From assembly GCF_047495875.1 (NCBI RefSeq), contig NC_092459.1, positions 34,986,134-35,050,133 on the forward strand: DNA of 64,000 bases, read 5' to 3'. The DNA comes from Pithys albifrons albifrons. Taxonomy: Eukaryota > Chordata > Aves > Passeriformes > Thamnophilidae. Shown here one piece after another: positions 11,901 through 26,900 of the stretch (the stretch's first letter is position 1; every line of letters begins with the position of its first letter). Both the position numbers and the translations under genes were made by a program. A model generated the notes under the pieces. It was not told the origin of the DNA. It was given only the letters and a program-made list of their open reading frames with translations, and ran no database searches.

Positions 11901-14900
11901 TCCTAGAGTTATCATTCCTCATCACTGACACCAACTGCAGAAAGACTGTTCCTAGAACTGAGAAAGTACATGGACAGTTAGCTCAGTTCTGTGGAAATGA
12001 GGTAGGAAATTAATTTTAATTGGCTTGCTCCTCTGGGATGTCTCAATGATTCCTATTGTAAACTCACACCTCTGCTGAGAAAGTGAACACGTGTCATACT
12101 TACGGAAGGAGTTAACACTACTACTTAACAAAGCAGTAAGTTAATAAGGCTAAAATTCACGTCAAACTGTGCTTTTGTGCACAAATGCTCACTTACCTAT
12201 GGAGTCTGGCATGGGTGTACTGCAGGAACACACCTGTATCTCCACGACTTTGAAGAGCTCGATCCCAGCTAAACTGATAATCAGATGACAGAAGGCCCCG
12301 GAAATCCTGGAACAATAAATTATTGTCACCTAGATATGGTTCTTCATCTCAATTTTTAACTTTTCACAGAAGACACAGACACCTTGTGAGGCATCTCAGA
12401 CTCACCTGAATTATTAGTGCTGCAAGACCAACCTTCTCTGCTGTCTCCTCAGGGTCTTGTATCTCTTTGGTTGCTGAAGAGGAGCAGAGAAAGAAACAAC
12501 AGTTAATTCTGCAGTGCCATGATGACTCTCTTGCTCAGACTTGGAGATGCCAGTAAAACAACAGATCTCACATAACTGTAAACTAGCAATATGGAAATTG
12601 TCAGGATGCATGCAGCAAGTCCAGAATATAAATCTTTCTTAAAAACTGGGACACAGCTGTTTCCAATGGGCTTTTCCCCACTTTCTCTAGTATGTATAAC
12701 ACAGATATTGAGGTCAGAAGGGTTCATAATGACAGGAAACGAAGACTAACCCTTAACTCCTCTTCACAATTCTGACAGCCAGTCTCTAAGATTAGGAAGA
12801 GAATGACAGGGCAATTCAGATTTTGCTGGAAAACTGGTAAAAAACTGTAAGTGATACAGCTACATAAATAAACAAAAAAAGTTGTTCCAACAGCTAATGG
12901 AGCATTTGGATGTACATTCAGACAGTAGTCATGCCATCCACTGGAGCAGGTACCTGAACTGACTGTACTCAGAGAATCTGAACTGAGAGAATCACAGAAT
13001 GGCTGGGCTTGGAAGGGACCTTTTAAGATCATCCCAGTCCAACCCATCTGCTGTAGGCACCTTCCCCTAGAACAGGTTGCTCCAAGCCTCATTCACCTTG
13101 GCCTAGACTACATCAGGGATGGGGCAACCACAACTGCTCCAAGGAAACCTGTTCTTCTGCCTCACCGCTCTCATAGTTAAGAATTTCTTCCTTCTAATCT
13201 AAGCTCTCTCTTTCAGTTTAAAACCTTTGTCCCTTGTCCTATCACTACAGGCCCTGGTAAAAAAAAAATCTATCTTTCTCAGTCTTAACATCTCCCCAGA
13301 GCCTTCTCTTCTACAGGTTGAACCACCCCAGCTTTCTCAGCCTGTTGTCGTAGGAGAGGCGTTCTAGCCTTCTGAGCAATTTTTGTAGCCCTCTGGACCC
13401 ACTTATGTTGGGGCCCCAGAGCTGGATGTAGCACTCCAGGTGGGGTTGACATGAGCAGAGGGGCAGAATCACCTCCCTCGACTTGCTGGCCCACCTCTCT
13501 TTTGATGCAGCCCAGGACAAAACTGGCTTTCAATGTGCAAATGCACATTGCTAGACCATGTCCAGTTTTTAATCTCCGCGTACCAAGTCCTGCTCTGAAG
13601 GGCTGCTCTCAATCCATTCCTCCCCAGTCTGTACTACTGCTTAGGACTGCTCTGACCCAGGTGCAGGACCTTGCACTTGGCCTTGTTGAATTTCATGAGG
13701 TTCACACAGGCCCACTCCTCCAGCTTGACCTGGTCCCTCTGGATGTCATCCCATCGCTCAAGCAAATCAACTCAACCTGGTGCCATGAGAGGTCATGGAG
13801 TCTCCCTCATTGTAGATATTCAAGAGCCATCTGGATGCAATCCTAAGCAATGTGTTCTGGAGATGACCCTGCCTGAGCAGGGAGGTTGAAGCAGGTGACC
13901 CACTGTGGACCCTTCCAACCTTATCCATACCATGATTCTTCAGCCTTGCTGAGGATGCACTCAATCCCCCTATGTCGCTAATGAAGATATTAAACAGTAT
14001 TGGTCCCAGTGCAGACTCTCAAGGGACACCACTTGTTGCTGGTTTCTACCTTAAACATTTGAGACACTGACATATAACTCTTTTGACATGGCTATCTAGA
14101 AAATTCCTTATCCATCTAACAGTCCATCTATTAAATCCTTATCTCTGCAATTGAAGGTAAGGGTTTTGTGGGGGACCATATCAAAGGCCTGGCAGAAGTC
14201 CAGGCAGATGACATCCATAGCTCCTCCCTTGTTCACCTATACAGTCACTCCAGCATAGAAGGCCACTAGATTAGTTAGGCACGATGTGCCCTCCTCCCTG
14301 AGTGGACATGACAAAAGCCTTTCCAAAGTTCTTCTGTCTAAACAGACTGAACATAAGTCTATCATTGTAAAATTGAACTAATCTCAAAGAGCCTAAGAGA
14401 GAATGTCCTCACAACAGCTGCATAGGCATGTCTGCAAAGCAATTTCCAGGTTTTTCACAACTCAAGTGACATTATTGCACAGAATGAGCAGCAGTACCTT
14501 TGTGTACAGAAATTCACCAAAGGACCTGTCTAATTTCCTGTCTCACAGAGAAGTTCACAGAGCCAAGCTGTTGCTTCAATTTATCAGAAGTGCAGTAAAC
14601 TTGCCTACGAAGCAGCATTTTAAATGCTGGAACTTGTGGTAAATCAAGGACCCACAACCTTGCCTAGTGAAAAAGTGATGCTTTTGACATACATAAGAGC
14701 TTTCTATTTCTAAAGTCAGACCACAGTGTGCTCTGCCAGGGTCTCCTCTTCCCGTTTGTCTCTCCTGGAGAGAGAGAAGGATTCTTATCATAGTCTTTTA
14801 CAAGGCAAATATGTTTCACTTTAGCAAAGGTCAAGTGCATTGTTTTTTATTGAGGTATATGTAACCTATTAAACTTTCAGCATTCAGCTTATCATTTCCT

Positions 14901-17900
14901 GCCCCAGCTGACTTCCCACTAACAGCAGAAGATGGAGAATTCAGCTGTTCTCTTAAGGCATCACTTAAGCTGAAGCAGTTTTGCAGAGCAGTTTAAGTGC
15001 ACTTAGATTTCTGTCTTTTACTTGGCTATTTCTTTGTGTCATATTAGCAAAGCCAATTGAGGCAACTTTGAGTAGTTCATGCTGTTCATGCCTTTGCTAT
15101 TTACAAAATTCTGAAAGGGTTAAACTTGAAAAACATGGGCATAGTTCATGGCCTTGTGAAGCCTCAGACTGGCTGTACATTCACAAAGACATACATGTTT
15201 TTATAACATGATTACAATTCATAACAGATTTGTTTCAAAACAGAGCAACTGTCTCAGAATTCAGGCTTTTGTTTAGATGCCTGAAGAGACACAAAACTAT
15301 CAAATACAAACTAAAGTGGTGAAGAAAACAGGCATTATACAGAGGATTTATGTGGACAGCAGAATTCATTGAGAAGAGTAGAAAGAAAAAGGTTGCCAAT
15401 AATGGAAACTTAAATAGTATCTTATAATGTACAGCTTAATGTACAGCTAATAGCAAGAAAAGAGTTTATACAAAGTTTCTTAACTAACCAGCTCCAGCTC
15501 CACACAGACATGATTTTTAAAGCTAGCACTGGCAGTCAGATGCCCAGCTCACAAAATCTTTTCTATTACAGTGAGGCATTTGGATGCCACACAGGAGCTC
15601 GCAGTATCTTTCACTGTGTATCCAAACACTTTTCAAACATCAAAGACATTGCTATGAGTCAGGAATTTATGATTTCTAATTTAGGAAAGGGGAAGTGAGG
15701 TAGGAATTCAAACGTAAGGGGAAAACCTCTACAAGCATGGGTACGATTTAAGATCCAGTGGATGAGCTCTGGGTAATGCTGCAGTGTTATCTGAACACGT
15801 TACTACTTGCAGGTGTTCCTCTGCCTCCTGCTTGTGCAAGGGAACATGGGTCTGTTACCTCTGCCATGCCACTTCACTCCAGCATAAAAACGTTTCCTTT
15901 GCACTCAGCTACAGCACTAATCTTTAAACAGAAGCCTAAGCTCCAATCCTCTCTGCAGTAAAACTGGTTTGAATTGAGGGCCACCCGTGCATCATTCTGC
16001 CTGACCCCCTTCTCTGTGTCCACTCTACAAAATTACCTGGATTAACAAAGCTGATGAGCCAGAGCAAGGAAGATGCACACTCCTTAACCTGATCAGATGG
16101 TTGACTCAATCTAGCACTGAACTCCAGAGAGCACAAGAGGGGGCAGCATTTCACTGGGAACTGCTTAAATCTTTACTGCTTCATGAGGAGACGATCACAG
16201 AGCCACAGCTGAGTGAGGTGCAGGCAAATATCCCCTTCAGCACACTCTGCTGCAGAGCAATGACCTCCTGGGCACTCTGGGAACAGCCATGAGGCTGGGA
16301 GGATGACAAGGCAGTAGTGGCAGACAAACTACCATTATTCTTGCCAGAGAAAATTGTCAGAGCCACAAATCCTGACTGTTCCCTGAACTCCAGTCCCAAT
16401 CCCACTACTGACTAGTTTGTCCCTCCAGAAAAAAGCAACTGTTGTCTCCAAAGGTAGGCACTTCCTTCCCACTGCAAAAGTACGATGCAATAATTTCCCT
16501 GAATGTTAGAATTTGCAAATCTGTAATTTAGGGAAGTTCACAGAGTTGCAAAGAATTACTTTAACATTGTTATAATATGAGAGGCAAGAAGTGCACAGAT
16601 CAGGACATTTCATGGTGATTAGTTTGATGCAGGGAAAAGTGAGGGGTGGAAAAGACGACACATATTTGATTAACACAGAACATCAAAAGAAACCAGTAAG
16701 ACCTGAAATAGCTAACTTTTTGCAGAAGTCATGTTTTGTAACATCCTTAAGCGAACTTCATTTAAAACATCTTCCAGGAAAATCACTTCTCCTCTCCGAG
16801 TCTTCATCCCTTGAACTAGACCAAAAGACACATGCTGGCACCTGTGTTGAAAAGCAGCAGGACCTAAAATTACATTTCAATCAAGAGAAATGTTTGCAGT
16901 GTTTGTTCAGAGCTGGATTCTCTACCAGGAAACAGCAATAACAGCTGAATAAATAACACTCCAACGTAGGAAGCTTGGTGATATAATCAGTAACCCATTT
17001 CAGCAACCAAACCTGCATATTTTTTATACAATGGGAAAATTATGACCAGGATTATAATAACCTGCTCCTTTGTGTGCTCTCAGGAACCTCTCTTGCTACT
17101 AGTTTCAGTACAGAGGCCTCAGTGCAATAATTTGAAATAAATTAAGAATAGGCAGGACATAGACAAATCAAATTACTGTGCCAACACAGATCTGTTAATG
17201 TAATTAGAAAGGGAGTCATAATAATTCTACTGTAGCCACATTAAACTAAAAGTATAATTAATCATTGCTATTAACAACATTATTCGTTGCTTCTGCTCAT
17301 AATAATCCCAAGCATCATTCTCGATCCAGAATCTAAAACAACTTTAAGCCCTGTGAAAGGAGGCAGTTTTCCTGAAGGCTAAAACCCTACATTTAAAACA
17401 CAAAAGACAGGTAGTCCGGCAGAGAGGAAGGTGATTTAGTTTGCAGATCTGTTACTGACCTTTGCCCAGCTAAAACGACTGGTAATTACAATGAATAACA
17501 GCAGGGATACACTTCCCTGCTACAGATACTTCCAGCCTGAAGCATGGTTCAAACTCAGATTCAGATCACTGCTAAAATACTTCAAGAAGTAATAATTTAA
17601 CATGTGATCACACAGTATCCCAGAAGCTAAGCTACAAAGTCTCTTAAAGATTGATTCCCTTTTTCATACCAAGCAGTTATGAAAAACTTGTTAAAATTAG
17701 AGACAGGACTGTTTGTAACACCCTGAACACATGGCAATGACTCCACTCGCAAATCATTCGGAGCAGCCGGAGTGAACAAATGGAACGAAAAGGCTGGTAT
17801 TGAGGACATAAGGCCCATATTGCGCACAATTCTAAGGGTTTGTTTTGTTATTTTTTCCCATCCTTATTGGATTAGTATTAGTTGGGTCCCACAGGCCAAA

Positions 17901-20900
17901 TGTCTGCTTGCACTCTGGAGTTCATTAATTGCACACCAGCATCACATCTTGCAGCTCAGCTTCATCCAAAATGTGTGGTATAGTATGATGGTAGGTGGGC
18001 ACAATCAGGAGATGCTCCTCAAAAGAGCACTCTACTGAAATTCCAATGTACATATCCATTCTTAAAAAAAACATGCAACAACCAAATAAGGTATATAATT
18101 AAGATTCATAAATACATACCTTTCTGCCCAGTCATAACCCATGAGCTTCAGTATTTGGAATAAATGTTGAAAATGATTACTTTGACTTTTATCTGTCTAA
18201 GGAATAGAATTGATGCATATCAGAAAACACTCCAAGTCTCACAGGGGTTAGCTTTTAGCACACAAACACACACCACCACAGATACTGTGCCAGTAAGTCA
18301 CTGTAGGCAGAATTAAGGCCTATGAAGACAAACATGACTTGAAAATTGTGACAGCTGAGATCTATGTTTTGCATCATGTAAGAAACAGTAATCTACCTTT
18401 TCAGAAATTATTCAGGTCATGAAGCAAAAAGACATGAAGAGGAAGGAAACCTTGATGTTCTTTAGTTTCCCATATTCTGTGAGCTGCTCATCCAAAAAAC
18501 CATCTCCATTTTCACTTCAGAACCTTGCTGCTCTTGTTATATACCCACGTTTTACACCACAAAACTCTAGGGCTCCTCTGACTTATAAACAAACAAAACA
18601 CCTCTTTAACCTGTCTGTCTCCAGAACCCATTAGTTTCTATTGTCTCCAGTGTGATTTGTAGTTTTACATTGTCAGGCAGCTATATAATTTTAAAAAAAA
18701 AGTACAAATTATCACAATTTCATAACAATTATGCATTTTGTGCTCTCTTCCAGTTACTTTCCTCTATGAACTGAAGTAGTTTCTGATGGCAGTTTATGTG
18801 TAACAAAGATTTTCTTAAGTGTTTCTAGCTCCAGCTGTTGCTACAAAGTTCACTTTCCTACCTAATTGTTTTGACTACAACAAGCAGACTCCTTTTTATC
18901 CCTCCTTAAAAAATACTGCAGAGAGATAACCAAATAATCACTATTTCCTGGTTCGGTGCTGCAGCATAAGGAGTGAGCAGTGAGTGAAGTCCCTAACCTG
19001 TGTTTTTCTCAATTCTACCACTGTATCAAGTACCTGCCTCCTCTTTCAGGGTTCCTCATGACCTGCTCCACAACTATCACCTCTCTGTGTTGACTCACAA
19101 GCAAGGCTGACAAATGGATAGAGTTCATTTCAAACCAGGCCTTCCAGGGTGTTTTCCATGCATCTTACATATATCTCTGTACCTGTAACAAAGCCAGATC
19201 TCTCTCACTAAGCAGTTAGCTTTCAGGGAGATGTTTGAAGTCTGGCAGCATGGATTATATTTAATTCTTCATATATAAAAGCAGTTTCATCCCCTGTTTT
19301 GAGCGCAACATTCAATGGAATCTTAGTACCTCTTTAATAACATGTCACACATTTTAAAATGTTTTTAATGTTTTGCTAATATCACTGGCTCTTTATGAAA
19401 TAAGTAGATTTTTAAAAATCTAAATTGGTGAATGCACTGATTTAAAGCATTACAACTAGTAAACCAATTTAATGTTCTCTTAACAAGTTGATCTGATGAA
19501 AATGAGATGATCTCATTAAAATAAGGCTCAAGCATCTCCAAATAATTTCCTTGTAACTAGATTAGGATTCTGACACACATTTGTATTTATTAATTAAATA
19601 CTAAAATCATCAGTGTTCTCATTTAAACCCATGAAGTCCTCCTGCCTCTGGCAACACTGAGTTAAGTCTTAACCCACTACACAGGACTGCCACAAAATGG
19701 CAGCAAAACTCAGCAAGGCCGGCAGTTCCATCAGGCTGTCCGTCCCATAAAGTCTCCTAACAAATCTGTATTATCATCCTCTCATGCTTTAACCCACTTC
19801 TTCAGTCCTCAAAAAGCCAGAAGTGATAAAAAACCCACTTGAGTTAGACACTCGATCGACACATCAATGACATCACAGTCGAGTTTTGCTGCACATCTGT
19901 TTGGACTCCAAGCAGACCAACGAGGGCCAGGCAAGGAGCAAACAGTTACTGGAGCTCAACTGTGAGCAGGCAGTCAGTTCAAGACTATTGCTTACACTTC
20001 ATGAGCTGAACTTTGAACTGACATCCTCATTTGTGCAAAGTAGAGACCCAACTATTCTTTCTTTCTAATTGTTCCTTCTTTGTTCCCCACTGCCTTATGG
20101 TATAACAAATACAAATAATTACCTATCCAAATGAACTAGACAGGAAACATCCCTACGTCCTAAAGTATTGCATTTTCACAGCCACACTGCTCTTCAGTGC
20201 TAATGAACTCACAATATTCCAGCCAGCAGAGGCAGAAAAACTCCCACCAAAACCAAAGAATTTGCAAAACCAGTAAAAACAAGAAATCCTTGTTCTGTGA
20301 TAAAATGTAGGAATGGCAAGCTACGCAAAATTTCCTGAAGACTGAAATAGAAGGAGGAACGTGACAATGAAAATTCGCACTTTCAACTACCTGTGTATTT
20401 AATGTTGTGCTTACTGATCTCTCCCCCTTCCCTGAATCTTATTGGCCACATTATACTGATGTTTGAAAAAGCTGTACCAGAGAAGGTACATGGGCATTAC
20501 CAAACACATCACAGCAATACACAGATTTTTCCCATGTTATTAATTGCCTCGTATAAGAGAACATGCTTTTCAAAATTATTTTTGTAAAGTTGGGAAAAAG
20601 AAGACTTAAAAGCATAATGTGGTATCTCCTTGGTAATATTAGACTAAAAGAGAGTTTCAGACAAGTGAGGAGATAATCCAGGTATTAATTATTGATACTG
20701 CTGGAACCATTAAAAACCAAAATAATCAAACCAAGAAATATAAAAACGTTCCCTGACTACAACTGTTTCATCCAGATTGATTAAATAGTACTTTGTGTGC
20801 CATTTCTACATAATGAAACTAAGGCATTGTTCAAAGCCATATAAACGTACATTTCAGTTGAGATCTCAGGACTTTAGAGTAGGCTTGTATTAATTTTAGA

Positions 20901-23900
20901 CCACTAATTTCTATAGTTCTAAACTAACATTTTACAACCCTTTATATCACTAACAGCTTTTTCTGTCTTATTTAAATATTAATTACACTATTTACATAAA
21001 AAATACAATGTCAAACCAAGTAAGAGGTCCTTTGAAACTAAACGCAATGAATTTTTATGATAGAGAATAACTCCAGAGCAGATTTTCACAGAATCATAGA
21101 AAGGCTTGGGTTGGAAGGCACCTTAAATATCATCTAGTTCCAACCTCCCTGTTATGGACAGAGACATCTTCCACTACACCACATTGCTCAGAGCACCTTC
21201 CAACACGGCCTTGAACATTTTCAAGAATGGGGCACCCACAGTGTCTTTGGTCAGCACTCTCACAGTAAAGAATTTCTTCCTAATATCTAATCTAAACCTA
21301 TTCTCTTTTAGCTTAAAGCTATTTTTCAACCATTCTCTGGGTCATGAACTGAAACAGAAGCAAGAAACACCGCCACACTGAGGCACAGCTGCTGGGCAGT
21401 AAGGGCATCTATTTTACTGCCAAAAATACCATGTGTCAAAGTCATATTGCGAGCAGGAGGCCCCCCTGGATTACTGGAGAGATTCAGGCTCCGAAGTGTT
21501 CACTGCATCTAGAATTACTTACCACATAAATCATAGTATCCCAGCTGTGCTTATCCATTCGGTCTATAGCAGCCGCAAGATCTCTGAAAGAGATAAGAAG
21601 TTTGGAATTTCACTCAAATATACATCATTATTTGCCTCTCAGAAAAATAATCTACTTTTTATGAAACAGAGAGGACTGCTTGATTAGAATGATCCATGTA
21701 TGCTTCACACAAAGAAAGAGATGCATATTTTGCTGATGACATGTTTGAAACAATTTTTTAAAACCCCCAGCTATGAAAATGACTGAGGAAACTGTTCTTA
21801 GGTGCAGAATAAGTCTGGTCTTTACCTGCCTACTGGGACATGAGAGAAACAACCCTCTCCTGGAAAACTAACCCAGTGCTTAGCATTAGGTTATACGCTA
21901 CAAAGCTCATCTTCATGCAGTGCTACAGGCTGGGGACAGAGTGGCTGGAGAGCAGCCAGGCAGAAAGGGACCTGGGGGCACTAATTGACAGGAAGCTCAA
22001 CATGAGCCAACAGTGTGCCCAGGTGGCCAAGAAGGCCAATGGGATCCTGGCCTGTATCAAAAATAGCATGGCCAGCAGGACCAGGGAAGTGATCCTTCCC
22101 CTGTACTCTGCGTTGGTGAGGCCACACCTTGAGTACTGTGTTCAGTTCCGGGCACCTCAGTTCAGGAAAGAGATTGAGGGGCTGGAGTGGGGCCAAAGAA
22201 GAGCAACAAGGCTGGTGAAGGGACTGGAGCACAAGTCCTACGGGGAGAGGCTGAGGGAGCTGGGGTTGTTTAGCCTGGAGAAGAGGAGGCTTAGAGGCTC
22301 ATCACTGTCTGTAACTACCTGAAGGGAAGTTTTAGCCAGGTGGGAGTTGGTCTCTTCTCCCAGGCACTCAGCAATAGGACAAGGGGGCACGGGCTCAAGC
22401 TCTGCCAGAGGAAATTTAAGTTGGGTATCAGAAAAAAATTCTTTCCAGAGAGAGTAATCAGGCATTGGAATGGGCTGCCCAGAGAGGTGGTGGATTCCCC
22501 ATCCCTGGAGGTTTTTGGACGTGGCAATGAGTGCCATGATCTGGTAAATGGACTGGAGTTGGACCAAGGGTTGGACTTGATGATCTCAGAGGTCTTTTCC
22601 AACCCAATCAATTCTATGATTCTATCATTCACATACACACACAGCAGTACAGAGAAAAAAGTTGCTCAAGGCCCTCCCAGGGCAGTCACAGGAGAGCCAT
22701 CGGCCCTGTATTCCAGTCTGAAACCCTCCTCAGGAGTCACTACAGCTACTCTCCGGACCACCTGATTGAGGGAGGGTACTGCCTAAGGGATCTGGGACAC
22801 ACAGGATGAAAGGGAAAAGCATCCTGCAATTGCTCAAGACTTATTATGGGATGCTTAGGGGTGGAACCAAAGATGGGAAAAGAAAGGGAAGAAGATGATA
22901 ACAGGGACAGGTGGCCTGTAGGAGGATTACTGGTTAGCATGTTTGCTCAGTTGTGCCCTGAAACTCATTAGCACAATCTCTCCTGTCTTCTCATGAAGCT
23001 CCATTTCAAACTCTTCCTGGGTGAAGGGCTCTCTCTTCTGTGTGCATTTGTATTTGCAGGTCTAAGTATCAATAACTGGATTTGGAGTCTACACCTCATA
23101 TAGGCTGTGCATCTGTGGTGCCAGCAACTGAAGGGAACTGGGCATAAGTGAAATTAAGTGGTAGCAACTGAAGTCTGACCATGGATCACGGGGCAAAGGT
23201 GTCTCTGCTGCCAGCAACTGGAGTGAGGGCACACACATCCCCATGTGACTGAGCAAGTATCAAGCCAAACTGCCAGCAAGCAGGTGAAGTAACCTGGCAA
23301 GTATCCAGATAAGTATGTGCCTTCAAAGAGAAGGCACCCAGAGCAGTCTGTACTGTTGGTGTCAGGGGATCCAGGCCAAGAGCAGGAGAGACCATGGGGC
23401 TGATTGAGAGACCTATCTGTGCACATTGTATCTGTGCAGGAGACAACGGAGCAGAGCAAGGATCCAGGGCCAGCGGTCACATGTCTAAGCTCAGTTACTG
23501 GAAGGATCCAGTGCATCTATGCCAGCAACCAGAGTGGGGCTGTAGGCCTTGGGGACTCACATCTCCAGGTGCCAGCAAGTGGGGAGACCTGGGGATCCAG
23601 GGACAGCTAATGGGCAGACTGAGTGCTGAATCTCAGCTACTGGAAGGATAAATATTGTACATACATACTCTGTGCCTACAATACATATTACTTAGATTAC
23701 TAAATAATATATATCACATACATAAGTGTGTATATCTATACATATATGTCTATTTCTTCACAGTAACAGACCTTCATCCTAATCAGCCAGAGGAGAACAA
23801 AATGCCAAATGTGCCATCTGAGCACTGAATGATTTTGGCTGGAGTGTGTGTGTGTGTCTGTCTGTGCCTATTGGGAACAGGTGCTCAGCCTCACTACTGC

Positions 23901-26900
23901 TTGACCTGTGGGCATGGAGCTGTGGCATCGTTGTCTCTGTTTGGCTACAGGAGTCAGCAGGTCCCTTAATGTGCAGGATTGCCTGCAACATCTCACTAAT
24001 ACCCTTGCCCTGAAAAGCTGTACATAGTTTACCCTGAGGATGAGACATCTGATTCGTTTGCATTACTGGCACAAAGAAACAGTTAAGGCTTCCATATTAA
24101 AATACCCAAGAGGAATCTTAGGATACTGATGATGTGGCAGGAAAACAGCAGTAAAATTGATGTTACACTGCTGGTGGTCTGCAGTGTAAAAGAAAACATG
24201 GCTGATAAGTCATTTTTTTCTCCATCACATTGTCAATAAACATTTTAAGCAAAGGTCTTTCTAAAACCTTCACTATTTGGCAATTATTTACTAGATCAAG
24301 AGATTTCAGTTTTGTTTTCAAAGTCAGTAGCTGGAGAAAGTATTATGACTCATGCAAAGAGGACATTTATTAACAGACTGCTTAAGGAGAGAAAAAGTAT
24401 TTAAAAGCCATTGTTTTTCCTGATTTGTCTTTATCCCAACATTAACAGTTTCAGTTACAATTACTCAATAGTAAAGGTGTTCCATCCCAGAAATAAAAAG
24501 CTTCAAAATCTGTCCTACCAGTTACAAGTGTACTCATGTACAAAAGTTTACTGTCAAAATAAACAGCAGTGAAGACAGACGGGCTTACTTGCCTCGTTAT
24601 ATAAAGAGAAGTCCCATCACTACGCATGACGGTGGAAACCAATGAGAGGTCTTTCTTTTCCGAAAGATCCACAATTCCTGTTCCTTTTCTGTAAGTTGAG
24701 ACAAAATACTGATGTAACTGCAAGCTAATATACAGGTAAGTTCAGATAAGATTGAGACTAGTACCAAGACAAAGGCCTCTTGCCACAAACTCCCTCACTT
24801 GAGACAATCCCATTCGTTTTCTTTGAAGGTCTGTCTCCTATCAGTATTTTTGAAGACTGTTCCTGTAAGTTTGTTGTCAGCCCTGCCTGTGCTCAGGGAG
24901 CAGCCTGCCCACATTCTGGTGCATTCCATGCCTACAGCTTCTATCCCAGTTCAGCCAGGCACCTCCTTCATCAAGGCAAGGATCTCATCTAACTCTGCTC
25001 ATTCAATGGCATATGTAGCTACCAAACTAACTAACAGCCTAAAAGGCCATTATGAGTTGAACACTGTCATTGTAATTAATTTGCCATGGCCAGGCTTCTG
25101 TGCTAGCCACAGAAAGGCAAACTCAATTTTTAGTGAGTGCAGAAATCCTCTTGGTCTCCTACTAGGACAGCCACCAAGACCACCCAAAGAAAACTCTTCC
25201 CCTTAGATTATGTACAAACCTCACTCATCATATCTCGTTTGAAATGCTACTGAGATGTTGAGTAAACTACACCAATAGAGTGAATAATGAGTTCATACAT
25301 TGTTTTCTGAAGAAGTCCTTTATCTTCCAACATCTTTAGAACTTCCTGGGCCTTCTCTTGGTAATATGACTCTCCAGAGTATTCATCAAAGTGCACTCCT
25401 AAACGCTGAAAAGTTCCAAGAATATTAAACAAGGGTAACATTGTTAAAATTGAGGCTATTAATTTCTTCAAATTCAGTCAGATGATAGGTCTGTGTCACA
25501 GGTCAGACACGATGCAAAGATTAATTTTTTTCCAGGAAAGGTCATCTCATTGTTAAGAGGAAAGGATGTTTGGATTTTGATTTAGTTGACTTCTGCACTA
25601 GAATTAATCTCCCTAAGTTGAAAACAGTTTGGGTATAATGTTCATGAGAAATTACGCATAAACTGGTTAGAGCAATTAGTACAAAAATTCTGAGGTAGGT
25701 CTCTAACTTGCTGTCTGGAGGTGGAGCCCGTGGGCTGCAGAGCAGGTACTTGGACATGAAACCAACTCTAATTTAAAAGGATACTGAAAGAAATTTAAAA
25801 AAGCAGAAGCTGCTCACAAACATTGCTGAGCATACAGAAGTCATCATTACTATGAAGCCTGAGGGTACCCCCAGGAGAGACAGGATGACCTTAACTGTCA
25901 AAACTGGTCAGTCTATCAGCTCAATATTTATTAGTTTGGATGAAATTGGGAGAGAAAGATCTAGCTGTACCAGTCATCATGGGATCAATGATGAGAGACC
26001 ATGATGATTCAGCTGCATACACAGCCCAAAATCCACTTACCCTTACAAATCAGCTTTCCACTAGAATTATCAAGTGTGTCACTTAGGAGATCTTAACTTA
26101 AAATACTTGGCTTGACTCCCCTAATTATGTCTCAGGGAAAAAATTAAAGCACAGCTAGATCATCTGGATTATTGAGGAAGGGGCAGACAACTTCTATTCT
26201 GAACTTTGCAATCAAGGGTGAAACAAGAAATGATCAATTTCTACAAATACATCAAGAGGAATGAGATGGAAAAGTGAAATTTTAAGTAAATAATAATAAC
26301 AGAAGAAAGAAGAGATAGAAAATGAGTCACAAATTCTCTGGAGCTGCAAGTTAAAAAAAATGTCTAAGCCCATCAAAATTGGGCAGCTATTCCAGAATTT
26401 CATCACAAGTAGAAAAAACACTAGCTGTTTTTCAGATGGACTCAGCTGGTTTTTGAGCAATATTACATAGCATCAATAACAAGAGAGTGAGTTCAGTGAC
26501 AGAAGGTGTATTTCACTCCTGTTCCCCAATCGGTAAGATTCATTTTGCAGTCAGTGGCACAACCACGAAACAGTGGACACTGGCTCCATTCATGAGCTAC
26601 CTTATGCAACAGATGGCTGTATATTAGCTCATCTCTGCCTGTACAGAACTCATGCACTGATTACTATTGCGAACTCCTGCTGCTATAATTTCTTACACCC
26701 AATTTAATATGCAACATACACAGCTCTGCATTATAACATAAAATCAGAATGGGAAAACAGAGTTGCCTCCTAATAAAATTTATTGCATGGAAACTGTTAA
26801 ATTTAGTGAGTTGTTGCTAACTTCAAAGATAAAGCAAAACTGAACAATATTCATACAACACTCATTTGCCTTGCTGCTTAGCACCACGCTCTTGGCTTCA

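Noticed and set aside
21840..22322. 160-codon open frame as a host gene
   Set aside because: It is the CR1 ORF2 C-terminal remnant, 5'-truncated and frame-broken.
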